64,000 nt of DNA from Rutidosis leptorrhynchoides. Its lineage: Eukaryota; Streptophyta; Magnoliopsida; Asterales; Asteraceae. The stretch's first letter is position 1; each line of letters begins with the position of its first letter. The DNA is taken from positions 80,685,501-80,749,500 of the forward strand of contig NC_092339.1 in assembly GCF_046630445.1 (NCBI RefSeq). Reading direction: 5' to 3'. The notes beneath the pieces are model-generated. The model saw only the letters and a program-made list of their open reading frames with translations, searched no databases and was not told the origin of the DNA. The translations under genes were made by a program, and so were the position numbers. Shown here in pieces: positions 11,550 to 22,347 of the stretch.

Positions 11550-12902
11550 CTAAGGATGATATTGATACCAATAGGGGTTCCAGGCATAACCATAGGTGCT
11601 ATAGAATGCTTCGGCAGGGTTATACGTAGGATACGGTAGCTGCATCTCTATAGACCAGGGAGGGAAGATGGGTTTCGGTGTAGGAATATAGTTTCTACCT
11701 ATATGTTGGCAATGAGCTATGATTTGGTTCTGATGAACTTGCCAATCTTCAAATGCTCTCTGTCTAGCATTTTCGTACTCCTGAGAAGCTATAAACCTTT
11801 GCATTTCTTGCATCTCATTTCCCCCTCCTACATTACCTTGCTGTTGGTTTCTCTCAACCTGTGGATGTCTACCATGGTATTGTACTGCGGCGTTATTTCG
11901 CCTCTTCAAAACTTTCGCACCATGGTATACATTTAAACCTATAGTATCGCGGGGTTCTGGTTCTTCTACTAATAATCCCCCCCGACTTATATCCACACCG
12001 AGATATTCACCAATCAAAGTAATAAAAATACCTCCTCCTATTATGCTATGCGGTCTCATCCCCCGAACCATAGCTGATAAATAATAACCCACACAATACG
12101 GTATACTTACAGCGCTTTGTGGGTCTCGAATACACATATGGTAAAACAAATCCTGTTCATTTACTTTTTCCTTGTTCTTACCCCTTTGTGTAATCGAATT
12201 AGCTAAAAACCTATGAATTACTCTTAATTCAGCTCTATCTATATCCAAATAAGAGTAATTTCCCCCTTTGAAACGGTGATGGCTTGTCATTTGACTCCAC
12301 ACACCGTGTGTATCAAAATTTTCATCTATCTTTCTACCATTTAGTATTAACCCTCTACAATCGGCAGATGCTAACTCCTCAGGCGTATATATACGTAAAG
12401 CCCGAGCCATGTCCAGTAAAGACATGTGGCGCATCGAACCGCCTAACAAAAATCTAATAAAAGAACGATCGGTTAAACTAGCTACCCGATCATTCAACTC
12501 TATACTACACAACAATTCTTCACACCATACTTTATATACAGGTCTACGCATGGTGAATAAACGTACCCGGTCATTAAAAGTAGAATTACCATACCTCTGT
12601 ACAAGTAATTCCCTAATTGGCCCGGCCAATTCTACAGCTTCTAAGGGTCCCCATTCTATGACCCTCGGTACCTCAACAACCTTAGAATGAAGAGTATGCA
12701 AACCCCTTTGATATTTTGGATAATCTATCCAAAGTCTGTCATATCTCAGGTTCGGGTGCAACTCTTCCAAGTGCATATCAGAAAAGGTCATGACTGGATG
12801 AGGTATATCCTGGTTGTAGTAGTTATCCACCTCCTGTTGTTCCGCATTCTCAGCAGGAGCATTGCGGGCTTGGGATGAAGATTCACCCCTTTCAGTCTGC
12901 AA
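11550..12902 (-). CDS. Env-position ORF (Athila ORF-1-like), middle unit
   Basis: A 450-residue ORF between pol and the 3' LTR. Its sequence style matches the plant Athila ORF-1 family: a conserved block with RSFIRFLLGGSMRHMSLLDMA and a downstream block about an early FYHMCIRD segment, then a Gln/Tyr/Pro-rich tail. Athila elements carry an env-like gene here, but I see no signal peptide and no convincing membrane anchor, so a true envelope role is not supported by the sequence. It reads open from end to end. The right-unit copy differs by a single residue near the C-terminus, so it has outlasted pol in these copies. Function unknown. Confidence 0.75.
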   Translation of the reverse strand: MQTERGESSSQARNAPAENAEQQEVDNYYNQDIPHPVMTFSDMHLEELHPNLRYDRLWIDYPKYQRGLHTLHSKVVEVPRVIEWGPLEAVELAGPIRELLVQRYGNSTFNDRVRLFTMRRPVYKVWCEELLCSIELNDRVASLTDRSFIRFLLGGSMRHMSLLDMARALRIYTPEELASADCRGLILNGRKIDENFDTHGVWSQMTSHHRFKGGNYSYLDIDRAELRVIHRFLANSITQRGKNKEKVNEQDLFYHMCIRDPQSAVSIPYCVGYYLSAMVRGMRPHSIIGGGIFITLIGEYLGVDISRGGLLVEEPEPRDTIGLNVYHGAKVLKRRNNAAVQYHGRHPQVERNQQQGNVGGGNEMQEMQRFIASQEYENARQRAFEDWQVHQNQIIAHCQHIGRNYIPTPKPIFPPWSIEMQLPYPTYNPAEAFYSTYGYAWNPYWYQYHP

Positions 12903-14756
12903 AACACATCAAACACAATTTTTGTGCATCCAAATATGCATTAGTGTCAGCAAAATCATCAATCAAAATAATTACAATGACATGATCAATTTATATCAAA
13001 CTTAAGCTCATTTTCATATTTTCATCAAATCTACACTTTTTCAAATAAGCATATACGAAAATGTTCGTCAAGTTCATAAGCATTCAACTCAAATAACATG
13101 TCAAAATAATCATTACTAGCAATTAAACAAGTTTCAAATGGCATTATCTTTCAAAAATCAAGTTCATGAATTTTAGACTTGAAAAAGTCCACTTTAATTC
13201 TCAAAATCATGTTTAGGCTCAAAGTTTGGATCATTTAACTACCTAGACATGTTACACTACTTAATTTAGCAACAATTCATGACAAAAATTGGCCATAACC
13301 TGTTTATATCAAAAAGCCCCAAATTTGCTCAAGAACACAAACCCTAGATTACTCTAAATTTGAAATTTAAGGCTTCTAATCATGTTAAACAACATCAATC
13401 TAGGTTATACAAGCATAATACATAAACAATTTAAGCCTAATTACACTAAAAAGCATCAAAATCAAATTGGGGAAAAAATTGCTCAAGAACACCAAATTTC
13501 GGATTAAATGGTGTTTAGGTGTAGAAATTTACCGTTTTTCTTGAGTAATTCCTAGATAGCATCCTTCTCAACATGATTTTAGTAAAAAATTTGGTGATTA
13601 ACGGTTAAAAATTGTGATTTTGGGGGTGTTTTTGCGTGTATTTTCGGAGTGTTTTTCGCTGTGTTTTTGAGTTGTGGGTTGGTGAACTGATCAGTTTCAG
13701 CTCTTTATTTTTTTTTCTGATTTTCGGTCCTCCCGCGACTCGCGGGGATTAAACCTCCAAACTCCGCGAGTCGCGGAGTTTGCTATTTTTTTTTTTATAA
13801 TCATTAACTTATGAAACAATTAAGTACTTAATTTTAAAATTTTGTTTCCTTTGTTATTTAGGACGAGGTCGTTTCGGATCGATGTCCTAGTCCTTCCTTC
13901 GACAAAATTTTAAAATTTGTCTTTTTGTAGCGATTGTTTTAAAAGCTAAGATTTTTGGGTTTTTTCAATGTTTTTGGCATACTTTAATTCAATAAGATTA
14001 AAAATAATGATAATAAAAGTTCTCGTCCCTCCCTCGGGTAAAGCAATTTCGGTTCAAAGACCTAGTCTTCAACTTACGACGAATTTTAAAAATCATATTT
14101 TTAACTTAATGAGATAAAGTAAATTTTTGTTTTTAAATTCACACAACTTAAATATAAAATTCAAAATTAATATTAAAAATTCACACCAAACTTAAAATTT
14201 GAAATACATAAAATTAAAAATTCATATTTTAAAAATTAAAAATTCACACCAAACTTAATTTAAAAATTCATATTATAAATTCACACCAAACTTATATTAA
14301 TTTTTCAAATATTTACAATTTTAAAAATATTGTTTTTACAAAGTTTACAATATTAATTTAAGATTTAAATATTAATTTTAAAAACATGATAAAAATAAAA
14401 TTAAAAATCTTTTTGGCTTTTTATCCCACTTTAATCAATCAAATATTATCAAAAATATGCGCCCCTCTTTTCGGTAAAGTAATTTCGGTTCTAAGACCTA
14501 ATTTAACTCATGACGAATTTTTGAAATATTTTGGGTTGATTGATTAAAGATATTTATACCTTAAGAATAAACGTTAAATTTCGCAGTGATGTAATAAATT
14601 TTTGAATGATATCAATAATTTCGGTCGCCAAACCTAATTTTATTTAATACCAATTTAATACTTTTTAGCGAACAAATTAGCGTTTATTATCAAAAGGTTA
14701 AAAATAAAATAAAATAAAAATAAAAACTGTACAGACTTACCTGTGAAATAGATTTC
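12903..14756 (-). other. Spacer between zinc-knuckle ORF and env-position ORF, middle unit
   Basis: About 1.85 kb without a supported gene. It holds a GC-rich dyad pair (13733-13776), degenerate TTTCGG...CCTA modules (near 13871, 14045, 14481 and 14616) and several copies of a TTCACACCAAACTTA motif around 14178-14292. The equivalent in the right unit is 27783-29637. Confidence 0.65.
13733..13776. repeat. GC-rich dyad pair, spacer of middle unit
   Basis: CCGCGACTCGCGG at 13733 and CCGCGAGTCGCGG at 13764, 31 bp apart. The second is extended to 11-base arms (AAACTCC/GGAGTTT flanks). Confidence 0.9.
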
Positions 14757-15173
14757 TTAGTTATATGATCTATCCCATTCATAAGATAGTCGGTTTAATT
14801 GGTTTTCCATAGCTACATAGGCGTAACCTCGAGCATTCAGTGTCTTTTCTTCTAAACATATGAACGGTCCGTCTCTGCATAAAGTAACAAATTCGGTGTT
14901 TGAATAGGTTTGATTATTTGAACATTTACCTCCATGTGACCATTTTCCGCATTTGTGACATCTTTTTAGGTGTCGTGCTCTTATTTTCGCTGCGGATTTT
15001 GATTTTCCTTTACCAAATTGTAACTTATTATCTTCGCATCTCGATTCTTTTCTAACTCCGTCCATTCTTTCTCTGATTACTGATACTAATTCACTTGGTA
15101 GTATGTCATTATTACGTTTAGTGATCAAAGCGTGTAGCATTAGACCATGGTTTAGTTCACAGGCAGTCTTCAT
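14757..15173 (-). CDS. Zinc-knuckle small ORF, middle unit
   Basis: A 138-residue basic protein lying after the integrase region and before the env-position ORF. Residues about 72-84 read CHKCGKWSHGGKC, a CX2CX4HX3C knuckle one residue shorter in its last loop than the standard retroviral CCHC. A Lys/Arg-rich stretch precedes it, which suggests nucleic-acid binding. The same ORF is open in the right unit, with one Ser-to-Phe difference, and in the visible part of the left unit. It could be an accessory protein, a spliced part of the env-position product, or a relic; the sequence alone does not decide. Confidence 0.5.
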   Translation of the reverse strand: MKTACELNHGLMLHALITKRNNDILPSELVSVIRERMDGVRKESRCEDNKLQFGKGKSKSAAKIRARHLKRCHKCGKWSHGGKCSNNQTYSNTEFVTLCRDGPFICLEEKTLNARGYAYVAMENQLNRLSYEWDRSYN

Positions 15174-15346
15174 TTTGTAAAAACCTAAAAAAAAAAAAAA
15201 ATTCAGAATGGGGGGAGAAGACTAGTTCTTTAGGGTCTGCTAGGGAAAGACCATTCGGGTTCCATTTTCGAGAACTACACAAAAACAGACAATCTAACTC
15301 TAACAGAAATACATATTATCCTTTAAAGACTTGATTCTCCCCACAC

Positions 15347-18300
15347 TCAGTTAGCTGTGGTGTCGAAATTGTGATTAACTTCGTTGTCGACTTCCATCGG
15401 ACCATGTATGTAATGTTTAACTCTGTGACCATTAACTTTAAATTCAATCCCATTTGAATTTATTAATTCTATCGTTCCGTATGGGAAAACTCTTTTGACT
15501 ATGAATGGTCCAGACCATCTTGATTTCAATTTTCCAGGAAATAGCTTGAATCGTGAATTGAAAAGAAGAACTCTGTCTCCTTCTTTAAATTCTTTTGAAC
15601 TTCTGATTCTTTTATCATGCCATTTCTTCGTTCATTCCTTATAGATTAACGAATTTTCGTATGCTTCATGTCTTAGTTCTTCTAATTCGTTTAGTTGACT
15701 TAATCGTAGACGTCCGGCTTCATGTAAATCAAGATTACATGTCTTCAAAGCCCAAAATGCTTTGTGTTCAATTTCTACTGGAAGATGACATGCTTTTCCA
15801 TAAACAAGTCTAAAAGGTGTGGTTCCAATTGGAGTTTTGTAGGCTGTTCTAAAAGCCCAGAGTGCATCCTCCAATTTAATGGACCATTCCTTCGGATTTG
15901 ATCCTACGGTTTTCTCTAGAATACGTTTTAAAGCTCGGTTGGTATTTTCAACTTGTCCACTTGTTTGTGGATGATATGCGGTGGAGATTTTATGAGTTAC
16001 TCCATATCTTTTAAGAACTTTCTCAAGTTGATTATTACAGAAATGAGTACCCCGATCACTTATTAAAGCTTTCGGTGTTCCAAACCTTGCAAAAAGGCGT
16101 TTTAAAAAGTTGACTACAACTCGTGCATCGTTAGTTGGGAGAGCTTGTGCTTCCGCCCATTTAGATACATAATCAATGGCTACGAGTATATATAGATTAT
16201 TATGAGATTTTGGAAATGGACCCATAAAGTCAATACCCCAAATGTCAAATACTTCACATACTTGGATGACATTTTGTGGCATTTCATCACGTTGACTTAT
16301 TTTTCCGGCCCTTTGACAAGCATCACAGGATTTGCAAAGAAGGTGTGCATCTTTGTAAATTGTAGGCCAATAGAATCCAGCATCATAAACTTTTCTTGCT
16401 GTTAATTGAGGGCCATAATGCCCTCCTGTTGGTCCTGTGTGACAATGGTTTAATATTTTACTAGCTTCATCTCCAAATACACATCGGCGTATTATTCCAT
16501 CTGGACAACTTTTAAACAAATGTGGATCTTCCCAGAAATAGTGTTTTATATCACTGAAGAATTTCTTTCGTTTTTGGTATGATAATCCTTTTTCAAGGAA
16601 TCCACAAACTAAGTAGTTTGCATAGTCTGCAAACCATGGAATTTTTTATAATCTATCTTCAATAGATATTCATCAGGAAAGTTGTCTTGTATGGCCGATT
16701 CATTTAGAACTTCTAATTCGGGATTTTCAAGACGAGAAAGATGATCAGCGGCGAGATTTTCTGCTCCTCTTTTATCTCGGATTTCAATATCAAACTCTTG
16801 TAAGAGTAAGATCCAACGGATTAATCTTGGTTTAGCATCTTGTTTTGAAAATAGGTATCTAAGAGCAGAATGGTCGGTATAGACCACCGTTTTTGCTAGA
16901 ACGAGATATGATCGAAATTTGTCAAAAGCAAAGACAATAGCAAGGAGTTCTTTTTCAGTAGTTGTATAGTTCATTTGTGCTCCTTGTAACATCTTACTAG
17001 CATAATATATAGGTTAAAATCGTTTTTCAATCCTTTGTCCTAAAACGGCTCCCATTGCAAAATCACTTGCATCGCACATTAGTTCAAATGGTAGATTCCA
17101 ATTTGGTGTTATCATGATCGGTGCATTAGTGAGTTTTTCTTTAAGAATATTAAAAGATTTGATACACTCATCTGAAAAGATGAATGGAGCATCTTTTTCT
17201 AGGAGTTTATTCATAGGAGTGGCAATTTTAGAAAAATCTTTTATGAAATGTCGGTAAAAACCGGCATGCCCTAGAAAACTCCTAACTCCTCTAACATTGG
17301 TGGCATGTGGAAGTTTAGCAATTACATCTACTTTAGCTCTATCCACTTCAATTCCTTCTTTTGAAATTTTATGACCAAGAACGATGCCTTCTTTAACCAT
17401 GAAATGGCATTTCTCCCAATTAAGTACTAGATTTGATTGTTCGCATCTAAGAAGCATTCGTTCCAGATTAACTAGACATGATTCAAATGTATCACCGAAG
17501 ACTGAAAAGTCATCCATGAATACTTCCATGCATTCTTCTATCATGTCGTGAAAAATCGCCATCATACACCTTTGAAAGGTTGCAGGGGCGTTACAAAGTC
17601 CAAATGGCATGCGTTTGTAAGCAAAAGTACCATAAGGGCACGTGAATGTGGTTTTCTCTTGATCTTCGGGTGCTATTGGAATTTGAAAATATCCGGAAAA
17701 TCCATCTAGAAAACAATAGTAACTATTTCCGGCTAATCTTTCCAACATTTGATCAATGAAAGGTAAGGGAAAGTGATCTTTTCTGGTGGCGTCATTTAAT
17801 TTTCTATAATCAATACACACACGCCATCCTGTTACAGTCCTAGTAGGAATAAGCTCATTTTTCTCATTTGTAATGACAGTCATGCCACCCTTCTTAGGTA
17901 CGCATTGAACTGGGCTTACCCATGGACTATCAGAGATTGGATAAATTAAACCTGCATCTAGCAGTTTAATAATCTCTTTCTTAACTACATCTTGCATATT
18001 AGGATTTAGTCTTCATTGGCGTTGCACATACGTTTTATGACCTTCTTCCATAAGGATTTTATGTGTGCAATACGAAAGACTTATTCCTTTAATATCATGA
18101 ATCTTCCATGCAATGGCTGGTTTATGAGCTTTTAACACAGAAATGAGTTGTGATTTCTCATTTTCAGTAAGAGAAGACGATATTATTACAGGTAATTCAG
18201 ATTCACCATGTAAATAAGCGTATTCCAAATGGTTTGGAAGTGGCTTTAAATCTAATTTCGGAGGTTCTTCTATCGATGATTTGTATCGATATCTGTCTTC

Positions 18301-18588
18301 TTCTTTTAGCATTTGAATTTCTTCTGTTGTTGGTTCATATCCATTAGCTATTAGTGTAGCTAACATTTCAGCTTCATCAATTGGTTCATTACCTTCTCCT
18401 AAAGAACATTCTCCTGTTCCTTGTAATTCTGGAAATTCTTCTAATAATTCTGCATGTGCATCTATAGTTTGAATATAATAACATGTATCATCTGCAGATT
18501 GTGGTTGTTGCATTGCTCTATCAACTGAAAAGGTAATACTATCATCCTCTATACTTAGGGTCAATTTCTTACCGAACACGTCTATCAT
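15347..18588 (-). pseudogene. pol region (RT-RNase H-integrase), middle unit
   Basis: Same layout and motifs as the left unit: RT with FMDD, RNase H, then integrase. It carries the same set of about five breaks. Only a handful of residue differences separate it from the neighbouring copies. Confidence 0.9.
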
Positions 18589-18592
18589 TGCT

Positions 18593-20950
18593 TTAGCACG
18601 TGTTTAAGAATGGTCTTCCTAATATGAGAGGAACTTGAGAATCTTCTTCCATGTCCAGAACAACAAAATCTACTGGAAATACTAAAGTACCAACTTTAAC
18701 TAGCATGTTCTCCATTATCCCTCTAGGATATTTTATTGATCTATCGGCTAGTTGTATGCTTATTCTTGTTGGTTTCAATTCTCCAAGGTCTAGTTTAGCG
18801 TATAGTGAATATGGCATTAAATTTATACTAGCACCTAAGTCTGCCAATGCTTCTATTGAACTAAGACTTCCCAGAAAACATGGAATTGTGAAACTTCCTG
18901 GATCAGATAGTTTTTCTGGTATCTTATTCAACAGCACTGCTGAACAATTAGCATTCATAGTAACAGCCGAGAGTTCTTCCATTTTCTTTCTATTTGAGAT
19001 TAGATCTTTCAAGAATTTAGCATATCTAGGCATTCCTGAAATCACATCAATGAAAGAAAGATTTACATTTATCTGTTTAAACATATCCAAGAATTTGGAT
19101 TGCTCGGCTTCAAGTTTCTCTTTCTTCATTTTACTCGGGTAAGGAAGTGGTGGTTGGTATGGTTTAACATAAGGTTTAGCCTTAACTGTGTTATCTTCAT
19201 TAACCTTTTCAACTACCGGTTCTTTTTTCTTATCTTGATTAGGTTGTGGTTCTTGTGGAGTAGGAATAGCTTCATCGGAAATTACAGGTATTTCAGGTGG
19301 TTTAAGTGTTGTACCACTTCTTGTGGTAATAGCTTTAGCTGTTTCATTCCGGGGGTTAGCATTTGTATCACTAGGTAGACTTCCCGGTTTTCTTTCACCT
19401 ATTAACCTTGCTAGGTTACTTACTTCTTGTTCCAGATTTTGAATAGAAGCTTGTTGATTTCTAAATGCTTGAGCATTTTGTTCATTGGTTTGTTTCTGAG
19501 ATGTGAAAAACTGCGTTTGAGTTTCAACTAGCTTCGTCATCATATCTTCTAAATTCGGCTTTTTATCATCGGTTTGTTGTGGTGGTTTGTTTTGAAAATT
19601 AGGTCTTTGCTGATTGTAAGTATTATTGGATACTTGTTGATTGCTAGGACCTTGTTGGTTGTTGTATGGAATATTTCGGTTATAATTCTGGTTTTGATTG
19701 TAAATTGGTCTTGGCGGTTGATAATTATTCTGATAATTATTTCCAGGCCTTTGGTTTATGTATGAAATATTCTCTCTTTGTTCCATTGTTAATTCAATGC
19801 TGAGACAATCTTTTGTCAAATGTGGTCCTCCACACTGCTCACAACTAATTCGTATTGAGTGAATATCTTTAGTCATCTTTTCCATTCGTCTCTCGACAGC
19901 ATCTATTTTTGCGGAAATGGAATCTAAGTCATGGCTAGAATCGGCTCTAGCTGCTTTAGATGATCTAACGATATCTTTTTCTTGGTGCCACTCGTGTGAG
20001 TGGGAAGCAGTGTTATCAATAATTTTGTAAGCATCAGTTTCGGTTTTCTTCATAATAGAACCACCAGCTGCTATATCTATGTCTTTCCTTGTAGTGATGT
20101 CGCATCCTTGGTAAAATATTTGTACTATTTGACAGGTGTCTAAACCATATTGCGGACATCCTCTTAATAACTTTCCATATCTTGTCCACGCCTCATATAG
20201 AGTTTCATTCGGTTTCTGTGTGAACGTAACAATTTCTGCTTGAAGTCTTACGGCTTTAGATGCAGGAAAGAATTGTTTAAGAAAATTTTCAACTAAAACG
20301 TCCCATGTATCGATCGCCCCTTCAGGTAACGATTCCAACCAATCTTTGGCTTCTCCCTTTAAAGTCCAGGGAAATAACATGAGATATATCTGTTCATCCT
20401 CCACTTCTCGGATTTTAAATAGTGTGCAGATCCTATTAAAGGTACGTAGATGTTCATTTGGATCTTCCTTCGGCGCACCACTAAATTGGCATTGATTAGT
20501 CACCATGTGTAAAATTTGTCCTTTGATTTCATAATCTGGCGCATTAATGTCTGGATGAGTAATTGCGTGACCTTGGCCAGTGCGTTTAGCTCTCATTCGG
20601 TCTTCCATACTTAAAGGTTCCAGATTCTCCATAATTGAATTTGTTGAATCGGTATCACTAGAGGATTCTGATTTAATGGTTCGTTCCTCAACAATCTCTG
20701 TTTGAATGATTGGTGGTTCCGGAGGAAAGTTTAGTGGTTCAGGATCTACGAATCGTTCCTGAATATTCTCCGGATTCTCAATTGTGAGGTCGGGTTCAAA
20801 AAATGGATTATCGGAAATTTGAACTGAAGTACTTGGTCGACTGGATGACGATTCTAAAGAAAAATCAACGGTGGTAATATTTGCTAAATGTCTTGATCTA
20901 GTTACAGGTGGTGAACGTACAAAAGGTGGTGATCGTCTTGCTCGGTGCAT
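18593..20950 (-). CDS. gag-protease ORF, middle unit
   Basis: 785 residues, open, with the same domain order as the left-unit copy (gag core, CX2CX3HX4C knuckle, Asn/Gln linker, DLGAS protease box). Differences from the other copies are isolated single residues. Confidence 0.88.
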   Translation of the reverse strand: MHRARRSPPFVRSPPVTRSRHLANITTVDFSLESSSSRPSTSVQISDNPFFEPDLTIENPENIQERFVDPEPLNFPPEPPIIQTEIVEERTIKSESSSDTDSTNSIMENLEPLSMEDRMRAKRTGQGHAITHPDINAPDYEIKGQILHMVTNQCQFSGAPKEDPNEHLRTFNRICTLFKIREVEDEQIYLMLFPWTLKGEAKDWLESLPEGAIDTWDVLVENFLKQFFPASKAVRLQAEIVTFTQKPNETLYEAWTRYGKLLRGCPQYGLDTCQIVQIFYQGCDITTRKDIDIAAGGSIMKKTETDAYKIIDNTASHSHEWHQEKDIVRSSKAARADSSHDLDSISAKIDAVERRMEKMTKDIHSIRISCEQCGGPHLTKDCLSIELTMEQRENISYINQRPGNNYQNNYQPPRPIYNQNQNYNRNIPYNNQQGPSNQQVSNNTYNQQRPNFQNKPPQQTDDKKPNLEDMMTKLVETQTQFFTSQKQTNEQNAQAFRNQQASIQNLEQEVSNLARLIGERKPGSLPSDTNANPRNETAKAITTRSGTTLKPPEIPVISDEAIPTPQEPQPNQDKKKEPVVEKVNEDNTVKAKPYVKPYQPPLPYPSKMKKEKLEAEQSKFLDMFKQINVNLSFIDVISGMPRYAKFLKDLISNRKKMEELSAVTMNANCSAVLLNKIPEKLSDPGSFTIPCFLGSLSSIEALADLGASINLMPYSLYAKLDLGELKPTRISIQLADRSIKYPRGIMENMLVKVGTLVFPVDFVVLDMEEDSQVPLILGRPFLNTC

Positions 20951-21967
20951 TCACTGAATATCCTATTAGTTTTTAAAAGGAAAGAAAAATTATAATAAGT
21001 TATCCAATCAATAGACTTTTCTGATTTTGCCCACGTTTCGAATAGCCAAAAGATGCAGCAGAGGGGCAGGATTCGTTTGGTCTCAATATAATTGAGGACT
21101 GTTTGGCTCCAATAACCCGGTCCACGTACAAATCCAACTATTACTACGAACCAGAAAATTTTGATGTCTATCAATTTAACCACTTAAAATAAATTTTCGT
21201 AATTTTAAGAAATTTAGATAAGGAGTAGAACAAAAATCTATGTCCTAAAACTAGAATAGCGAGAAATAAGAAAGAAAAAGAGTTCGTCGGAAAAAGGTCG
21301 AGAAAAAAAAATGGTTGAAAAATAAAAGGTGACGGAAAAATAAAAGAAACTTATAAAACTTAAAAATACTTGACTAACCTAACCTTATTACTACAACTAA
21401 CTTAAAATTATAATCGCAAATTGAGATTACTAATTGGAATGATAATTGGTACATAGTAAAAGGTGTCTAAAAATATTAAAGCTTACAGGAAAAACTATAT
21501 CTCAGATGGAAATAACTTAAAAAGAAACTAGAACTTAAAAAGGCGTCGCAAAATTCTAAAGCACCTAAATCTTAGTCTAAAGAAAAAGCACTTAAGGAAT
21601 TCTACGGCAAAGCCTAAAAATCTAGAAGTAAAAATAACTATGGCAAAATCTAAGTTTAAAACTAAATATGAGCTAAAAATACAAATATTACGCTAAAACA
21701 ATTAAAAAGGGACAAAATATAAAAATATACAAAAAGTTGTAAAAGGTACAATTTTTATAAAAATATTATTTTTATATTAATTATTTATTAAAAATATTAA
21801 TTTTACAATTTAATTAAACTTAATAAACTAAAATATAAATTAAATAAAACTTAAATTAAAATAAAACTAATTATAATAATAATAATAATTAGGGTTAATA
21901 ATAATTATAATTAATAATTATCCGTAATAAATGCAGTTTTAGGGTTTCTGTCGGTGTCAGAAAAACT

Positions 21968-22011
21968 CCGCGAGTCGCGGTTCTCAAAACTGCAAACCCC
22001 GCGAGTCGCGG
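21968..22011. repeat. GC-rich dyad pair, leader of middle unit
   Basis: Copies at 21968 and 21999, 31 bp apart, same form as in the left-unit leader. Confidence 0.9.
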
Positions 22012-22321
22012 GGTTCCAGTTTTCAACTCTGGAACAGGAAATTTACGCGTTTTTTTTTTATAAATATGTTTTCTAATTTTATGTTTTAATATAAATAAAA
22101 GATATTTAAATAAAACTTATATTTTTATAAACTAAAATAAAAATAAAGAAACTTATAAAACTTTTAACAAACTCTTAAAAATATATAAATTTTTGTTTTT
22201 CTTTTTATATTTTTGAATATTTAAAACGTATTTTTATAAAAACAAATTTTAATAAAAGTAAACTAAAAATCTTTTTTTTTTTTTTTATATTAGCGTTGCG
22301 CTTCCGGCGTTTAAGAAGATG

Positions 22322-22339
22322 TCCCCGGCAGCGGCGCCA
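22322..22339 (-). other. Primer binding site, middle unit
   Basis: Identical 18-base tRNA-Asp-type site, 8 bases from LTR 2. Confidence 0.85.
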
Positions 22340-22347
22340 AAAATACT

